From a virus, in the IMG/VR virus record IMGVR_UViG_3300020154_000010, positions 1-38,179 of that record: 38,179 nt of DNA; one strand, 5' to 3'. Shown here piece by piece: positions 29,544-37,586 of this stretch; position 1 is the stretch's first letter, and each line of letters starts with the position of its first letter. The position numbers and the translations under genes were made by a program. The notes below the pieces were generated by a model. That model had not been told where the DNA came from and did not search any database. It saw nothing but the letters and a program-made list of their open reading frames with translations.

Positions 29544-29948
29544 CTAAGAAGATCGGGTGAGCATGACCCGGTACTCAGCGTTCACGTGGCGAATCGCAGG
29601 ATCGGGGTCAGCGATGAACTGGTGGTTGTCGTGTTTGATCGTGATGTCAGTCCAGCCAGCGGCGGTGAGGGGTTGACGATCCAGGGCCGCGTCAAGGGCT
29701 GCGAAGATGTCCGCGGCTTCCCCGTTCCCCGGGTACTTGGACCAGACATGCAGCACGACCATGACGTCCAGGCCCTGCCGGTCGTGCGCGTCGGACACGG
29801 TCTCTGTAATGGCGCCGATGGCGACGTACGGGAACGGGGCTGGCTCGGGAACCTCGTCGTAAACACCAGACACCAGGGCCATGAGTTCGGGACTGGCGGT
29901 CAGCTTCTGGTAGATGGCCGTCTGTAGCGGCCGTAGGGCAGTGGCCAC
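29544..29948 (-). CDS. Tail terminator / completion protein (DUF3168-like)
   Basis: 134 residues, GTG start. MATALRPLQTAIYQKLTASP, then PFPYVAIGAITETVSDAHDR, LDVMVVLHVWSKYPGNGEAA and a final EYRVMLTRSS. The PFPYV-x-I-G and the V-x-L-H-V-W-S strands are characteristic of the DUF3168/tail-terminator fold. It caps the finished tail tube and binds the head-tail connector. Confidence 0.85.
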   Translation of the reverse strand: MATALRPLQTAIYQKLTASPELMALVSGVYDEVPEPAPFPYVAIGAITETVSDAHDRQGLDVMVVLHVWSKYPGNGEAADIFAALDAALDRQPLTAAGWTDITIKHDNHQFIADPDPAIRHVNAEYRVMLTRSS

Positions 29949-29950
29949 AG

Positions 29951-30313
29951 CTACCGCCCCAGCCAGCGGGGGACAGCGCGACGAACAGCACGCTCCCCAG
30001 TGCGACGATGGATCTGCGCGGCAGGACCAAGGAAGGGCTGGGCCTCCATCTTGGACGTGCCTTTCTCGACGTAGTACGCGTACTGCAGTGCTCTGCCGTA
30101 GACCGCAACCCAGGCCGTGCCAGAGTTCACGTTCTTGCGGGCCTGAATGTCATCGCGCAGGACCCCGCGCCGAATCGGGGCAAGGTCCTTGGCTGTCTGG
30201 GCCAGGGCGTCCGCCCACTCGTCCAGTGCCTCGTTACGGGCGTTGTTCAGGCGGTTGGGCAGGTTGCGCAGGCTGCGTACCAGTCGGTTCATGCCCAGGA
30301 CGCGGGACGCCAT
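29951..30313 (-). CDS. HK97 gp10-like tail/neck protein
   Basis: 120 residues, ATG with TAAGGAG six bases upstream. Basic, with NARNEALDEWADALAQTAKD, APIRRGVLRDDIQARKNVNS, then YGRALQYAYYVEKGTSKMEA and QPFLGPA. The pattern P-x-x-x-G-x-L-x-x-x-I ... Y-A-x-x-V-E-x-G-T-x-x-M-x-A-x-P-F-L is the usual mark of the HK97 gp10-like family, a neck component between the stopper and the tail terminator. Confidence 0.85.
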   Translation of the reverse strand: MASRVLGMNRLVRSLRNLPNRLNNARNEALDEWADALAQTAKDLAPIRRGVLRDDIQARKNVNSGTAWVAVYGRALQYAYYVEKGTSKMEAQPFLGPAAQIHRRTGERAVRRAVPRWLGR

Positions 30314-30322
30314 GGGGTCTCC

Positions 30323-30658
30323 TTACTGGTGGGGCTGACGTTCCTCGCAGTTCGCGCGCAGGTACGTGCCCGGGACGGAGGGTTCGAACGTGGCCAGGAC
30401 CTCCAGTGCGCGGGGGCCAAGGCGGAGTTCATCGCTTCGGCGGACATCCGCGTCATGCGGGAGATAGACGACGTGGGTAAGCCGGGCCTGGGCAGCGTCG
30501 GCAAGGACGCGTTCACGCGCTGTCGGCTGCGATAGGCGAGCCCTGACCGTGCCAACCTGGGACCAGGTCTCCAGCCAGCCGCCCATACCGTCGGACGTGC
30601 GCGTGAACCGCCACACTTCAAGCTGTGCGTTCAACAGCGCAGAGATGCGGCTCACCAT
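30323..30658 (-). CDS. Head closure (stopper) protein
   Basis: 111 residues, overlapping the upstream gene by seven bases. MVSRISALLNAQLEVWRFTR, then TSDGMGGWLETWSQVGTVRA and a beta-barrel-like rest. The D-G-x-G-G-W segment followed by a V-R-A-R-L strand is typical of SPP1 gp16/HK97 gp9-like closure proteins, which seal the filled head under the adaptor. The call uses pattern and gene order together. Confidence 0.75.
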   Translation of the reverse strand: MVSRISALLNAQLEVWRFTRTSDGMGGWLETWSQVGTVRARLSQPTARERVLADAAQARLTHVVYLPHDADVRRSDELRLGPRALEVLATFEPSVPGTYLRANCEERQPHQ

Positions 30659-31233
30659 GAACGCACCACCCTGGCGCCATTGCCGAACCGTGCGGCCAAG
30701 CTGTCGCGCTGATAGCGAGTCAGGTGCAGCGGGCCAGCCTCGGAGGCACCCGCGTACTTCACGGCGTAGTCCCCGATTCGTTCATCGGAGATCTCGCGGG
30801 CCAGGGCGTCACCCCCACGGAAAGCGGCGAGAGACTGGCCAGCCATGCGGCAGACCATGTCCACGATGTCCTCAGGGACCTCAGGGAGGCCGTGAACGTA
30901 CGACACGGTGACCTCAGACGGTTCACAACCCGACTGCCAGCCAGCCGCCCTTATGAGGGCACCTGACCGCAGGACCCAGTCCGTGACCGCAGTACCGTTA
31001 ATGGCTACCGCGGACACGGACTGGACAGGCAGGCCAGGCAGGAGAAGCCGTCGGCCAGGATCGCCCTCCAGCGTGACCGTGCTGACTGTCTCACTGATTG
31101 GGGCGCCGGCCGCGGTACGAATGACAGCGGAAGCAGTGGCCAGAGAGGTGTTAACGAACTCGACCTCTTCGGGCGCGACGGTGACGCCACGGGCTTCCAG
31201 GTCAGCGACGGTTGCCAGGGGAGGCAGTGACAT
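30652..31233 (-). CDS. Head-tail adaptor protein
   Basis: 193 residues, ATG with GGAGG nine bases upstream. MSLPPLATVADLEARGVTVA, an N-terminal helical part, then the strands VSAVAINGTAVTDWVLRSGA and ALIRAAGWQSG, SEVTVSYVHGLPEVPEDIVD, and a C-terminal helix with LTRYQRDSLAARFG. The T-V-T-Y-x-H-G-x-x-x-x-P-x-x-I pattern is common in HK97 gp6-like adaptors, which form the ring under the portal. Confidence 0.8.
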   Translation of the reverse strand: MSLPPLATVADLEARGVTVAPEEVEFVNTSLATASAVIRTAAGAPISETVSTVTLEGDPGRRLLLPGLPVQSVSAVAINGTAVTDWVLRSGALIRAAGWQSGCEPSEVTVSYVHGLPEVPEDIVDMVCRMAGQSLAAFRGGDALAREISDERIGDYAVKYAGASEAGPLHLTRYQRDSLAARFGNGARVVRSW

Positions 31234-31432
31234 GGGGTTCCGCCTCCTTCGGCTTCACAGTGCGTCGCGGCGCACGCTTCCGCGGTTCGGCCTTGGTGCG
31301 GTCCGGCTCTGCTGCCGGCGTCGGGGAGGCAGGCGCGTAGGCGTACCCGCGCTCCCCGTTGCCGACCAGTGACCGGGCCACGTCGTCAGGGACAAACGTC
31401 TCGACCCCGTTGGGTCCGATCACCGACGCCAT
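31202..31432 (-). CDS. Small Pro/Lys-rich protein after the capsid gene
   Basis: 76 residues, ATG overlapping the capsid stop by one base (TGATG). A short folded start, MASVIGPNGVETFVPDDVAR then SLVGNGERGYAY, is followed by a disordered tail rich in Pro, Ala, Lys and Arg. Its end overlaps the adaptor start by 32 bases. Such genes are frequent between capsid and adaptor in actinophages; a capsid or connector accessory role is plausible but not shown. Confidence 0.75.
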   Translation of the reverse strand: MASVIGPNGVETFVPDDVARSLVGNGERGYAYAPASPTPAAEPDRTKAEPRKRAPRRTVKPKEAEPHVTASPGNRR

Positions 31433-32265
31433 CAGACGGAGGTGTCCGTGTAGACAGCCACGCCCTTGGGGCGGATGACCTTGCCGCCGTAGACGTGCAG
31501 GCCACGCAGGCGGTCAGCGAACTTGTCCTGAGCGCGCATGGCTTCAGTCTTGTCGATCTGAGAGACGTAGGCCACGGCCGGCCGGTAGAAGGCGAGAGCC
31601 TGCGGCTTGTCGACGGTCGGCAGGTTCTCCGACATGTAGACGTCAAAGTTCAGGAGGCGCCCCAGGAACGCATTCCGGAGACCCTCCGAGGAACCGGAGA
31701 CGTCCACGCTGGTCAGCTTGGAGTTCGCACCCAGGAGAAGAGCCTCGAACTCAGCGTTGACGATGAGGACGCGCTGAGCACCCGGGACGAGCTGCTTGTT
31801 CAGCAGCTTGCGGAGGTCGCGAATGACGTCGAACGCGGCGTCCCCAGTGGTCACGCCCGTGGCGTCGTTGAGGACGTTGGCAGGCAGCGCGCCGGTAACG
31901 GCAGTCGACAGGACGAACTTGTCCGCGTCTTCGGCCAGGCCCTCGCCAGCGCTGCGGGTGAACGCGTCCATGGACCCTGCGGCCTGCGCACGGTCGATGT
32001 CATCCACGTAGAAGTCGAAGTTCTTCTCCTGGTCAATCAGGAGATCCTGGGACGTGGTCGACACGGCGTCAGCGCTGGTGGTCCGGCCGGCAGCCTTGTA
32101 ATCCTTGACCGCCACGTCAACGGCAGAGTTGATCTTGACCACGTTGCCCGAAGACGCGTTGCCCTCGTACTCGCGGTTAGTGAGCGCAGCGGCCACCGCC
32201 TGCTGTCGGAAGTCGGTCAGAAGCTGAGCATTCCAGATCTCAGGGATGAATGACGTAACGGCCAC
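31432..32265 (-). CDS. Major capsid protein (HK97 fold)
   Basis: 277 residues from GTG 32265, with GGAGG seven bases upstream. MAVTSFIPEIWNAQLLTDFR, then YEGNASSGNVVKINSAVDVA, LLIDQEKNFDFYVDDIDRAQ, VPGAQRVLIVNAEFEALLLG and RGLHVYGGKVIRPKGVAVYT follow the order of N-arm, E-loop, spine helix, P-domain and final strands in P22-coat-like and related HK97-fold capsids. No large protease domain or delta region is seen at the N-terminus, which agrees with a separate scaffold encoded upstream. Confidence 0.93.
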   Translation of the reverse strand: MAVTSFIPEIWNAQLLTDFRQQAVAAALTNREYEGNASSGNVVKINSAVDVAVKDYKAAGRTTSADAVSTTSQDLLIDQEKNFDFYVDDIDRAQAAGSMDAFTRSAGEGLAEDADKFVLSTAVTGALPANVLNDATGVTTGDAAFDVIRDLRKLLNKQLVPGAQRVLIVNAEFEALLLGANSKLTSVDVSGSSEGLRNAFLGRLLNFDVYMSENLPTVDKPQALAFYRPAVAYVSQIDKTEAMRAQDKFADRLRGLHVYGGKVIRPKGVAVYTDTSV

Positions 32266-32299
32266 GGTGGACCCTCCGGTTCAGTGAGTGGGTCCGGCT

Positions 32300-32971
32300 T
32301 CAGTTGCCGGACAGGATGTTCTTCAGGCGCCCCTCACGCTTTGCCTTGACGATTTCGTCAGGACTCATGTTCTGAAGGGCTTCACGGGTGAGCTGAGTCG
32401 GGCCCGCGGGAGTACGTGCGGCGCCACCGTCGCCAGAGCCCTGGAATCGGGGTCGGGTCGCGGCAGCAAGGTGTGGCTTCTTAGTCAGAAGCTCATCGAT
32501 CGCGTCGGCCAGTTCGGTAGCGTCTACCTCACCGTCCTCGCTGACCTCGAACTGCGCAGGGTCCAGGTAGACCAGGACGTCAGTCGGGTCAGCCATCTTG
32601 CCCGTAGCCGCGGCCTTCAGCTCAGCGCGCACAAGTCGCGCGTTGGCCTTGGCCGTCGCCTCTCGGGTGGCCTCAGCGCGAATGGCGTCCGGGTCGGTGG
32701 TGTCCCCGCTGCCGGCCGATGCCGCTTCCAGGGCTGCCAGTCGCTCCTCCGCAGCACGTCGCTTGTCACGCTCGTCTCGCCACTTGCCCTTCATGGCGTC
32801 CAGGGCGCGCTTGCCGGCGTCTCCAAGGGCGTCAGCACCATCAGGGGTGCCCGTGTCGGTGCTGGTGTCTGTGCTGGTGTCGGTGCCGTCCGTCGGCTGG
32901 TCCGCTGCTGAGACGTCTGCAGTAGCGGTGCCGTCGGTCGTGGCCGTGCCAGTGTCGGCGGTGTCGGACAT
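32300..32971 (-). CDS. Scaffolding protein
   Basis: 223 residues from ATG 32971, with GGAGG ten bases upstream. The start is a Thr/Asp/Ala low-complexity stretch (TDGTDTSTDTSTDTGTPDGA), followed by a coiled coil (MKGKWRDERDKRRAAEERLA), an acidic middle (LDPAQFEVSEDGEVDATELA) and a C-terminal helix (SPDEIVKAKREGRLKNILSG). Acidic, helical, with the basic C-terminal helix that contacts the capsid: typical of phage scaffolds. It lies directly before the capsid gene. Confidence 0.88.
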   Translation of the reverse strand: MSDTADTGTATTDGTATADVSAADQPTDGTDTSTDTSTDTGTPDGADALGDAGKRALDAMKGKWRDERDKRRAAEERLAALEAASAGSGDTTDPDAIRAEATREATAKANARLVRAELKAAATGKMADPTDVLVYLDPAQFEVSEDGEVDATELADAIDELLTKKPHLAAATRPRFQGSGDGGAARTPAGPTQLTREALQNMSPDEIVKAKREGRLKNILSGN

Positions 32972-33017
32972 GAGTGATGAACCTCCATTGCGGGGGATCA
33001 GCGCAACGCATTGCGCG

Positions 33018-33932
33018 TCAGCGCAGGTAACCGTTCTTGTACAAAAGCCGAATCGCCTGGTTGCGGTCATCGCCAGCCAGGCGGTAGATCTCTTCCGGCA
33101 TGAGGCGCGGCGGACGCTTCTTCTTTCGGCTGCCAGTGCCGGTATACGTGGCCTGCACGGTCCGGCCGAACATCTCGACCTGGGCCATGCCTTTACGGGC
33201 GTTAACGACACTGGAGATCCTGGCCCCGTCGTCAATGGCCCGTGTGCCCGCCTCACCGAACGTCTTCCGACGCTGCTCCGGAGTCATGGACTCGAACAGG
33301 TCCTCAGCGTCCAGGACAGGGGCCTTGCGTCGCTTGACCACCGGCTCCATCGTGCAGTCGCAGCGCGGGTGACGGAGGAAGCCCTGCGAAACGCTGTACT
33401 CGCGGCCGGCAAGGATGATGCAGCGCGAGCACGCGGGAAGCTCCACGACGCGCACGTACGAGGTCACCGCTCGGGTCCCGACCATTGCGGCCTGGTCCGA
33501 TTGACGACCTGTGTCAGAGACGACCGTCCGAACCACCATGTCCAGGAATGCCGCTCCACGGGCCATTGCGGCTCGCGGAGACAGGCCCGCTGAACGGGAT
33601 CGGAGTGCCGTCGGAATAGCTCGGGCCAGCAGGCCCATTGCGTCGCGCCCCTCTGGCGTCTGAGAGGCGAACTGCTCTGGAACTACCTGGGCAACGTCAA
33701 CGTCCGGCCCCAGCAGCTCCTTCATGAACGTGTGCGTGCCTTCAGCGGCGTGAAGCTGGCCGGCCTGCACGTACGCCGTGACCCGCGGCAGGAGTCGCCC
33801 CCAGTCGCGCGCCACTGCCTCCGGACTGACCTTGGCCCACTCCGCGAGAACGCTTCGGGCCGTGGCCTCTGCTAGGGCAGCGCGCCGTTCCTGGTGTTTA
33901 CGCGACAGCCGGCTCAGCGCCACGGTCATCAC
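33018..33932 (-). CDS. MuF/VG15-like minor capsid protein
   Basis: 304 residues, starting GTG 33932 or ATG 33929 within the portal end (35-base overlap). Helical N-terminus (LSRLSRKHQERRAALAEATA), then a zinc-like site: ACSRCIILAGREYSVSQGFL with RHPRCDCTMEPV (Cys-x-x-Cys and His-x-x-Cys-x-Cys, about residues 168-196). This is the signature of MuF/VG15-type proteins encoded after portals. The C-terminus (EEIYRLAGDDRNQAIRLLYK) is basic. A few MuF proteins are maturation proteases or toxins; no such motif is seen. Probable role: portal-proximal head protein, perhaps ejected. Confidence 0.85.
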   Translation of the reverse strand: MMTVALSRLSRKHQERRAALAEATARSVLAEWAKVSPEAVARDWGRLLPRVTAYVQAGQLHAAEGTHTFMKELLGPDVDVAQVVPEQFASQTPEGRDAMGLLARAIPTALRSRSAGLSPRAAMARGAAFLDMVVRTVVSDTGRQSDQAAMVGTRAVTSYVRVVELPACSRCIILAGREYSVSQGFLRHPRCDCTMEPVVKRRKAPVLDAEDLFESMTPEQRRKTFGEAGTRAIDDGARISSVVNARKGMAQVEMFGRTVQATYTGTGSRKKKRPPRLMPEEIYRLAGDDRNQAIRLLYKNGYLR

Positions 33933-35388
33933 CAGTCTCTTCAGGTGCTGCGGCGCCCTGTTCCGAGTCGTGCGCCATCAACTGTGTGATAGCCCCCATC
34001 GGGTCCGCGGCCAACTCCTTGTCCTTCATCCGCATGAGGTCCGCAACCTCGGTCGGCGTCAGGCCGAAACGCAGGGCCAGCCACTCGAACGGGAAACCAA
34101 TCTGGCGGAGCTTGGTCAGCGCGTCGGCAAGCTGGGCCTGGCTGCGGGACTCCGCGTCGGCCCACAGGACACGTCCACCTGAGATCGACCGGGCCTTGGC
34201 GTCGTTGCCCTGGGCCAGTGCGATGAGACGGAACATCTCTCGGAGGGCCTGGCCGAACCAGATCTGTTTCTCCTCCACACGCTTGACGAGGCCAGTCTCC
34301 GCGGCCAGGAGAGCGTCACCCGAGAGGTTCGCCATCTTGCCGATGAGATAGTGCTGCGGTGTCCTCGTCTGTGCAGCGATGTGGCCCACGGCCACCTCAA
34401 TGATGTCTGCGTACGCGTTCAGGTTCGCCGCTGACCACTCACTGGTGTTGACGTTGTCGCCAGTGAAGAACATGACTCGGTCGACTGCGAACTTCTCCAG
34501 GTCGACCGGACGAGAGCCCACGATCTGGCCGTCAGCGTCCAGGACAGGGATCTCCGGTATCTCGGCGCCAGTCACGATCCGCTGCGGGAACGATGCGTAG
34601 TCCGCAGCCGTGAACAACTGGGCCCACAGAAGATTGACAGCGTCCTGCATGGGGATCACGCCGGTCACGTCGCTGATGGGGTCCTCTGCCAGCGACGGCC
34701 GGTTCGGAAGCTCCACCATCGGGACAACGCCCATGGGGTTCGGCTGTGGGTTCGGCTCCATCTCGCCCATGTCCCGCAGGCTCCAGGAATCCATCTCCTC
34801 GTCAACCTGCTGCATCTGCGGGGACTTGTCGCTAGACCCGAGCATTGCCCGCTCGAACTTCCAGACCTCGTCAGGCAGGTACAGCGTGGCGAAGGAACGA
34901 CCACCGTCATCCCATCGCTTCAGCGCGGCACGGCGACGACGCCGCGAACCAGGCACGTACGCGACGATGCACTGAGACGCGTCCTCGAACGTGACTTCCG
35001 GCGTCTCCTCGTCATCAGGGTTGCCCCAGACCAGGACGAAGGAGCGGGCACTGTTCACGGCCCCGAGGAAACCGAGCTGCGAGTCAGCGTCCAGACCATT
35101 GGCCTGCCAGACACGCCACGACTCCTGGTCGGCTTCAGTCACGCCGGACGGGAGGATGCCGTTAACGGTCAGCCGCTCCACGGGGGAGTCAGACACAACC
35201 TGCACCCAGTTGTCCGCGAAGTTGCGGTACCGATTCGCGTGGAACTTGCGGAACTGGTCCGACGCGAACGCCAGTCGCTGCCCGTCTCCCCGGTAGTAGC
35301 CGGAAGTGAGCTGGATCTGGGGGCGCCTGCGCAGCAGCTCGGACTCAAGCAGTCCGACCAGCGCAAGGGCTTGATCTACGGTGGCCAT
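33898..35388 (-). CDS. Portal protein (SPP1 gp6-like)
   Basis: 496 residues from ATG 35388, with AGGAAGGAG five bases upstream; an earlier GTG two codons before is less well placed. FHANRYRNFADNWVQVVSDS, the segment FLGAVNSARSFVLVWGNPDD, IPMQDAVNLLWAQLFTAADY, and GHIAAQTRTPQHYLIGKMAN are the recurring motifs of SPP1-type portals in actinophages. The acidic C-terminus (EETGDDRGAEPAVA) is usual. It forms the dodecameric ring through which DNA is packaged. Position between terminase and MuF protein is standard. Confidence 0.93.
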   Translation of the reverse strand: MATVDQALALVGLLESELLRRRPQIQLTSGYYRGDGQRLAFASDQFRKFHANRYRNFADNWVQVVSDSPVERLTVNGILPSGVTEADQESWRVWQANGLDADSQLGFLGAVNSARSFVLVWGNPDDEETPEVTFEDASQCIVAYVPGSRRRRRAALKRWDDGGRSFATLYLPDEVWKFERAMLGSSDKSPQMQQVDEEMDSWSLRDMGEMEPNPQPNPMGVVPMVELPNRPSLAEDPISDVTGVIPMQDAVNLLWAQLFTAADYASFPQRIVTGAEIPEIPVLDADGQIVGSRPVDLEKFAVDRVMFFTGDNVNTSEWSAANLNAYADIIEVAVGHIAAQTRTPQHYLIGKMANLSGDALLAAETGLVKRVEEKQIWFGQALREMFRLIALAQGNDAKARSISGGRVLWADAESRSQAQLADALTKLRQIGFPFEWLALRFGLTPTEVADLMRMKDKELAADPMGAITQLMAHDSEQGAAAPEETGDDRGAEPAVA

Positions 35389-35400
35389 CCACACTCCTTC

Positions 35401-37011
35401 CTAGGCGGAGAGGTACAGGGGCTTTTTCTTCAGCAGGCCGGCAGCCAGGGCGTCACAGGCGGCCTCATGTGCGAGCACGCTCACGACGGCAAGGTCGATC
35501 TTGCGCTTGTGCTCTGGCTTGGCCAGGACGTAGCGGTCCGACGGCCGCGCGGCCATGCGGGTGTTGAAGATGTGGCGCTCAGTCAGCGGACAGCCGTCGT
35601 GCGTGAACCCAGAGTCACGCTTGATGATGTCCGTTTTCAGCCGCTCCGCTGCCGCGTGCATCTGCACGATGCGGCGAGTGAGCCAGCGGATGACACGGCG
35701 TTCGCCGTACCGCTCCGACCACTGGTCGACCTCTGTTTCCCAGTACGGCGGGTCGCAGTACATGAGTTTGACGTCGTACTTGGTGAACAGCTCAGACACG
35801 GCCGCGTCGACTTCAAGACGGGGAACCTGTCCGCCCCACTCCGCGGGGTCCCAGACCGTAGGCAGGTTGCTGGGGCCGTACGTCGGGGTGAACTGGAAAC
35901 CGTCCAGTGTCTCGGCGCGGATGCCCGTCCAGTCGTCCATGTCACTGCCGTCAAACCCGAGAACGATCGGGACCTTCAGCAGCTTGTGATGCGTCGGGGC
36001 TGGCTTCTCGCGGTCAACAGCGCGGGCCAGCCACTGCGGGGCGTCGATCCACGCACCGTGACCAGCAACGATCCGGTTACCGAAGAACCGCTCTGCCTGG
36101 CCCGGGTCGGTCTCCAACAGCTCCGCGGCCTCAGCTTCAATCGCGTCCAGGTCGATGTGCGGGCAGTCCGCGTACACGGCCCTGTGGATACGGCGCCGCT
36201 CCTGCTTGTTCCTGTAGGACAGCGTGGGGAGAGCCTGCGGGAAGTACCGGTACACGTCTTCAGCGGAGGATTCGTGCGTGCGCTGGGCCGTGGAGTACTC
36301 CGACGGGTCGTACGCGTTCGTCGTTTCCATGCTTCGGCCGGACATGCCGGCCAGGCCGCGGCGCATCGTCTCCGCCGTTTTGATCATCTTGTTCGTGACG
36401 GTGTACGTGCCTGTCTCGTCCTGGATAGCGAAGGTGATCGGGTTACCAAGACGGGACTGCGCAGAGGACGTGACGACGTCGATACGGCCCTCGTCACCGA
36501 CCCTGACGAACCCCTCCAAGGGCTTCATGAGGGAGGACAGGGGGCCGTGCTTGATCATCGCTACCAGCGGCCGGTAGACGTTCGCGACCTGGTCCTCAGA
36601 CGTGGCCAGGAGCTGAATCAGGGGCGTCGGCTGCGGGACGGCCATCGGCTCGTCCGTGTCGTAAACGTACGACCACCCGCAGGGGCATCCCCAGTCACTG
36701 CAGCGGTACGACTCCCCGCCCTCGGCAAAGCCTGCGAAGACGGTCGGGCCGGCAGCTTCTGCCAGGACGACAGCGGCTGCGAAAGGTCCCTTGCCCGACT
36801 TCTGTGGCATAATGACCTGGGCACGGCGGTACAGGAAGGCCGTGGACTTCTGGCCGACCTGAGCGTCGTCGCGGACCGTATAGAAGCTACTGGCCACCTT
36901 CAGTTGCCACGGCAGCATCGTGAACCGCTGGCCCTGGCTGAAGCCGTCAGGGATCACAGCATGCTGTTCGATCCAGGCCAGGGTGACGACCATGCACTTA
37001 CCGTCACTCAT
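35401..37011 (-). CDS. Terminase large subunit
   Basis: 536 residues, start overlapping the small-subunit stop by eight bases. The ATPase has Walker A VIMPQKSGKGPFAAA (about 67-81) and Walker B ITFAIQDETG (Asp198, Glu199). The nuclease shows VLGFDGSDMDDW (Asp354), then LMYCDPPYWETEVDQW, and a late KRKIDLAVVSVLAH. Between them a small Cys set, YRCSDWGCPCGWSY (Cys104, Cys109, Cys111), may bind metal. It pumps phage DNA into the head and cuts it. Both activities appear intact. Confidence 0.95.
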   Translation of the reverse strand: MSDGKCMVVTLAWIEQHAVIPDGFSQGQRFTMLPWQLKVASSFYTVRDDAQVGQKSTAFLYRRAQVIMPQKSGKGPFAAAVVLAEAAGPTVFAGFAEGGESYRCSDWGCPCGWSYVYDTDEPMAVPQPTPLIQLLATSEDQVANVYRPLVAMIKHGPLSSLMKPLEGFVRVGDEGRIDVVTSSAQSRLGNPITFAIQDETGTYTVTNKMIKTAETMRRGLAGMSGRSMETTNAYDPSEYSTAQRTHESSAEDVYRYFPQALPTLSYRNKQERRRIHRAVYADCPHIDLDAIEAEAAELLETDPGQAERFFGNRIVAGHGAWIDAPQWLARAVDREKPAPTHHKLLKVPIVLGFDGSDMDDWTGIRAETLDGFQFTPTYGPSNLPTVWDPAEWGGQVPRLEVDAAVSELFTKYDVKLMYCDPPYWETEVDQWSERYGERRVIRWLTRRIVQMHAAAERLKTDIIKRDSGFTHDGCPLTERHIFNTRMAARPSDRYVLAKPEHKRKIDLAVVSVLAHEAACDALAAGLLKKKPLYLSA

Positions 37012-37474
37012 TGCTGACCGCCCGAATGCGGTCCTTCAGGGACGTGACAGAGGAGACAGCGGACGGGGTGGCGGGCTGGTCGTCGGCAGGGTCGTTAACG
37101 GGCGCGATGGTCCATCGGTTGCGCTGCATGCCGGACACGGACAGGCCCAGGGACTCAGCGAACTGCTTGACCTGCCCCCAGACGATGGCGGAGGAACCAG
37201 GCTTCTCAGCGCGGACGAGGAGACGGACGTACGATGCCACCTCGAACTCTTGGTTCAACTGCTCCCACATCGTGGCCTGAGGTGTCTCCCAGAGCCTTTC
37301 CCAGAGCGCCATCTCGCGGTCACTCGGGGCGGATAGCGGGAACGCCGGCAGCGGTCCGTCACGGCCGTCAGCAGGAAGGGTCGTCCACCCTTGGGCGTCA
37401 GCCTGAGCCTTGTGGCTGCGCTCGGTTGACGTCGGCGCGGGGCCGGATCGTGCGCGGGGGCCGCCTCTGGCCAT
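37004..37474 (-). CDS. Terminase small subunit
   Basis: 156 residues from ATG 37474, with CAGGAGGTG eight bases upstream. Disordered basic start (MARGGPRARSGPAPTSTERS), then DREMALWERLWETPQATMWE and YVRLLVRAEKPGSSAIVWGQ, VKQFAESLGLSVSGMQRNRW and a polar tail. The W-E-x-L-W-x-x-P-Q-A segment and the S-L-G-L-S-x-x-G-x-x-R-x-R/N-W motif are typical of actinophage small terminases. It recognises the packaging site. First gene of the late operon. Confidence 0.9.
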   Translation of the reverse strand: MARGGPRARSGPAPTSTERSHKAQADAQGWTTLPADGRDGPLPAFPLSAPSDREMALWERLWETPQATMWEQLNQEFEVASYVRLLVRAEKPGSSAIVWGQVKQFAESLGLSVSGMQRNRWTIAPVNDPADDQPATPSAVSSVTSLKDRIRAVSNE

Positions 37475-37487
37475 GCGTGGACACCTC

Positions 37488-37515
37488 CTGACGACTCAAT
37501 TGGGGTGGCTACTTG
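37488..37515 (+). promoter_or_regulatory. P3: third member of the ACTCAATTG promoter family
   Basis: Plus strand CTGACG (37488-37493), a 16-bp spacer ACTCAATTGGGGTGGC, TACTTG (37510-37515). It aligns with P1/P2 apart from a two-base shorter spacer. A second possible -35, TTGACG (37513-37518), is followed by TGTACT at 18-bp spacing. Either could drive the gene at 37587. It lies upstream of the terminase operon on the other strand. Confidence 0.5.
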
Positions 37516-37586
37516 ACGTCGCCCGGGTGGGAGTGCTGTACTCATTCAAGCACCCAAATAGGGGCGGCTAACGGAAGGGGGCGGGG

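Larger units (their letters stand above)
169..37100. repeat. Dispersed GTTAAC/CGTTAACG family (30 sites)
   Basis: Sites start near 170, 2735, 3973, 4024, 5039, 5763, 8700, 10412, 11390, 11513, 11729, 12960, 13281, 13793, 14690, 14886, 15135, 16696, 17065, 17449, 18089, 20396, 21865, 23556, 23869, 26747, 31149, 33202, 35160 and 37093. By hand count 25 are the full palindrome CGTTAACG. Seven intergenic ones lie 0-65 bases upstream of a start codon, two of them exactly between ribosome site and ATG (13281, 16696). Most coding ones fall in frame as GTT-AAC (Val-Asn). Some two-thirds lie in the left 18 kb. Possible repressor, stoperator or replication-protein sites. Confidence 0.85.

Noticed and set aside
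32292-32312. GTCCGGC/GCCGGAC hairpin at the scaffold end as a terminator
   Set aside because: It overlaps the scaffold stop codon, has no T-tract, and would cut the capsid-gene transcript below it.
35239-37017. 592-codon plus-strand open frame opposite terminase
   Set aside because: Terminase motifs are intact on the minus strand; the plus frame crosses the portal/terminase boundary.
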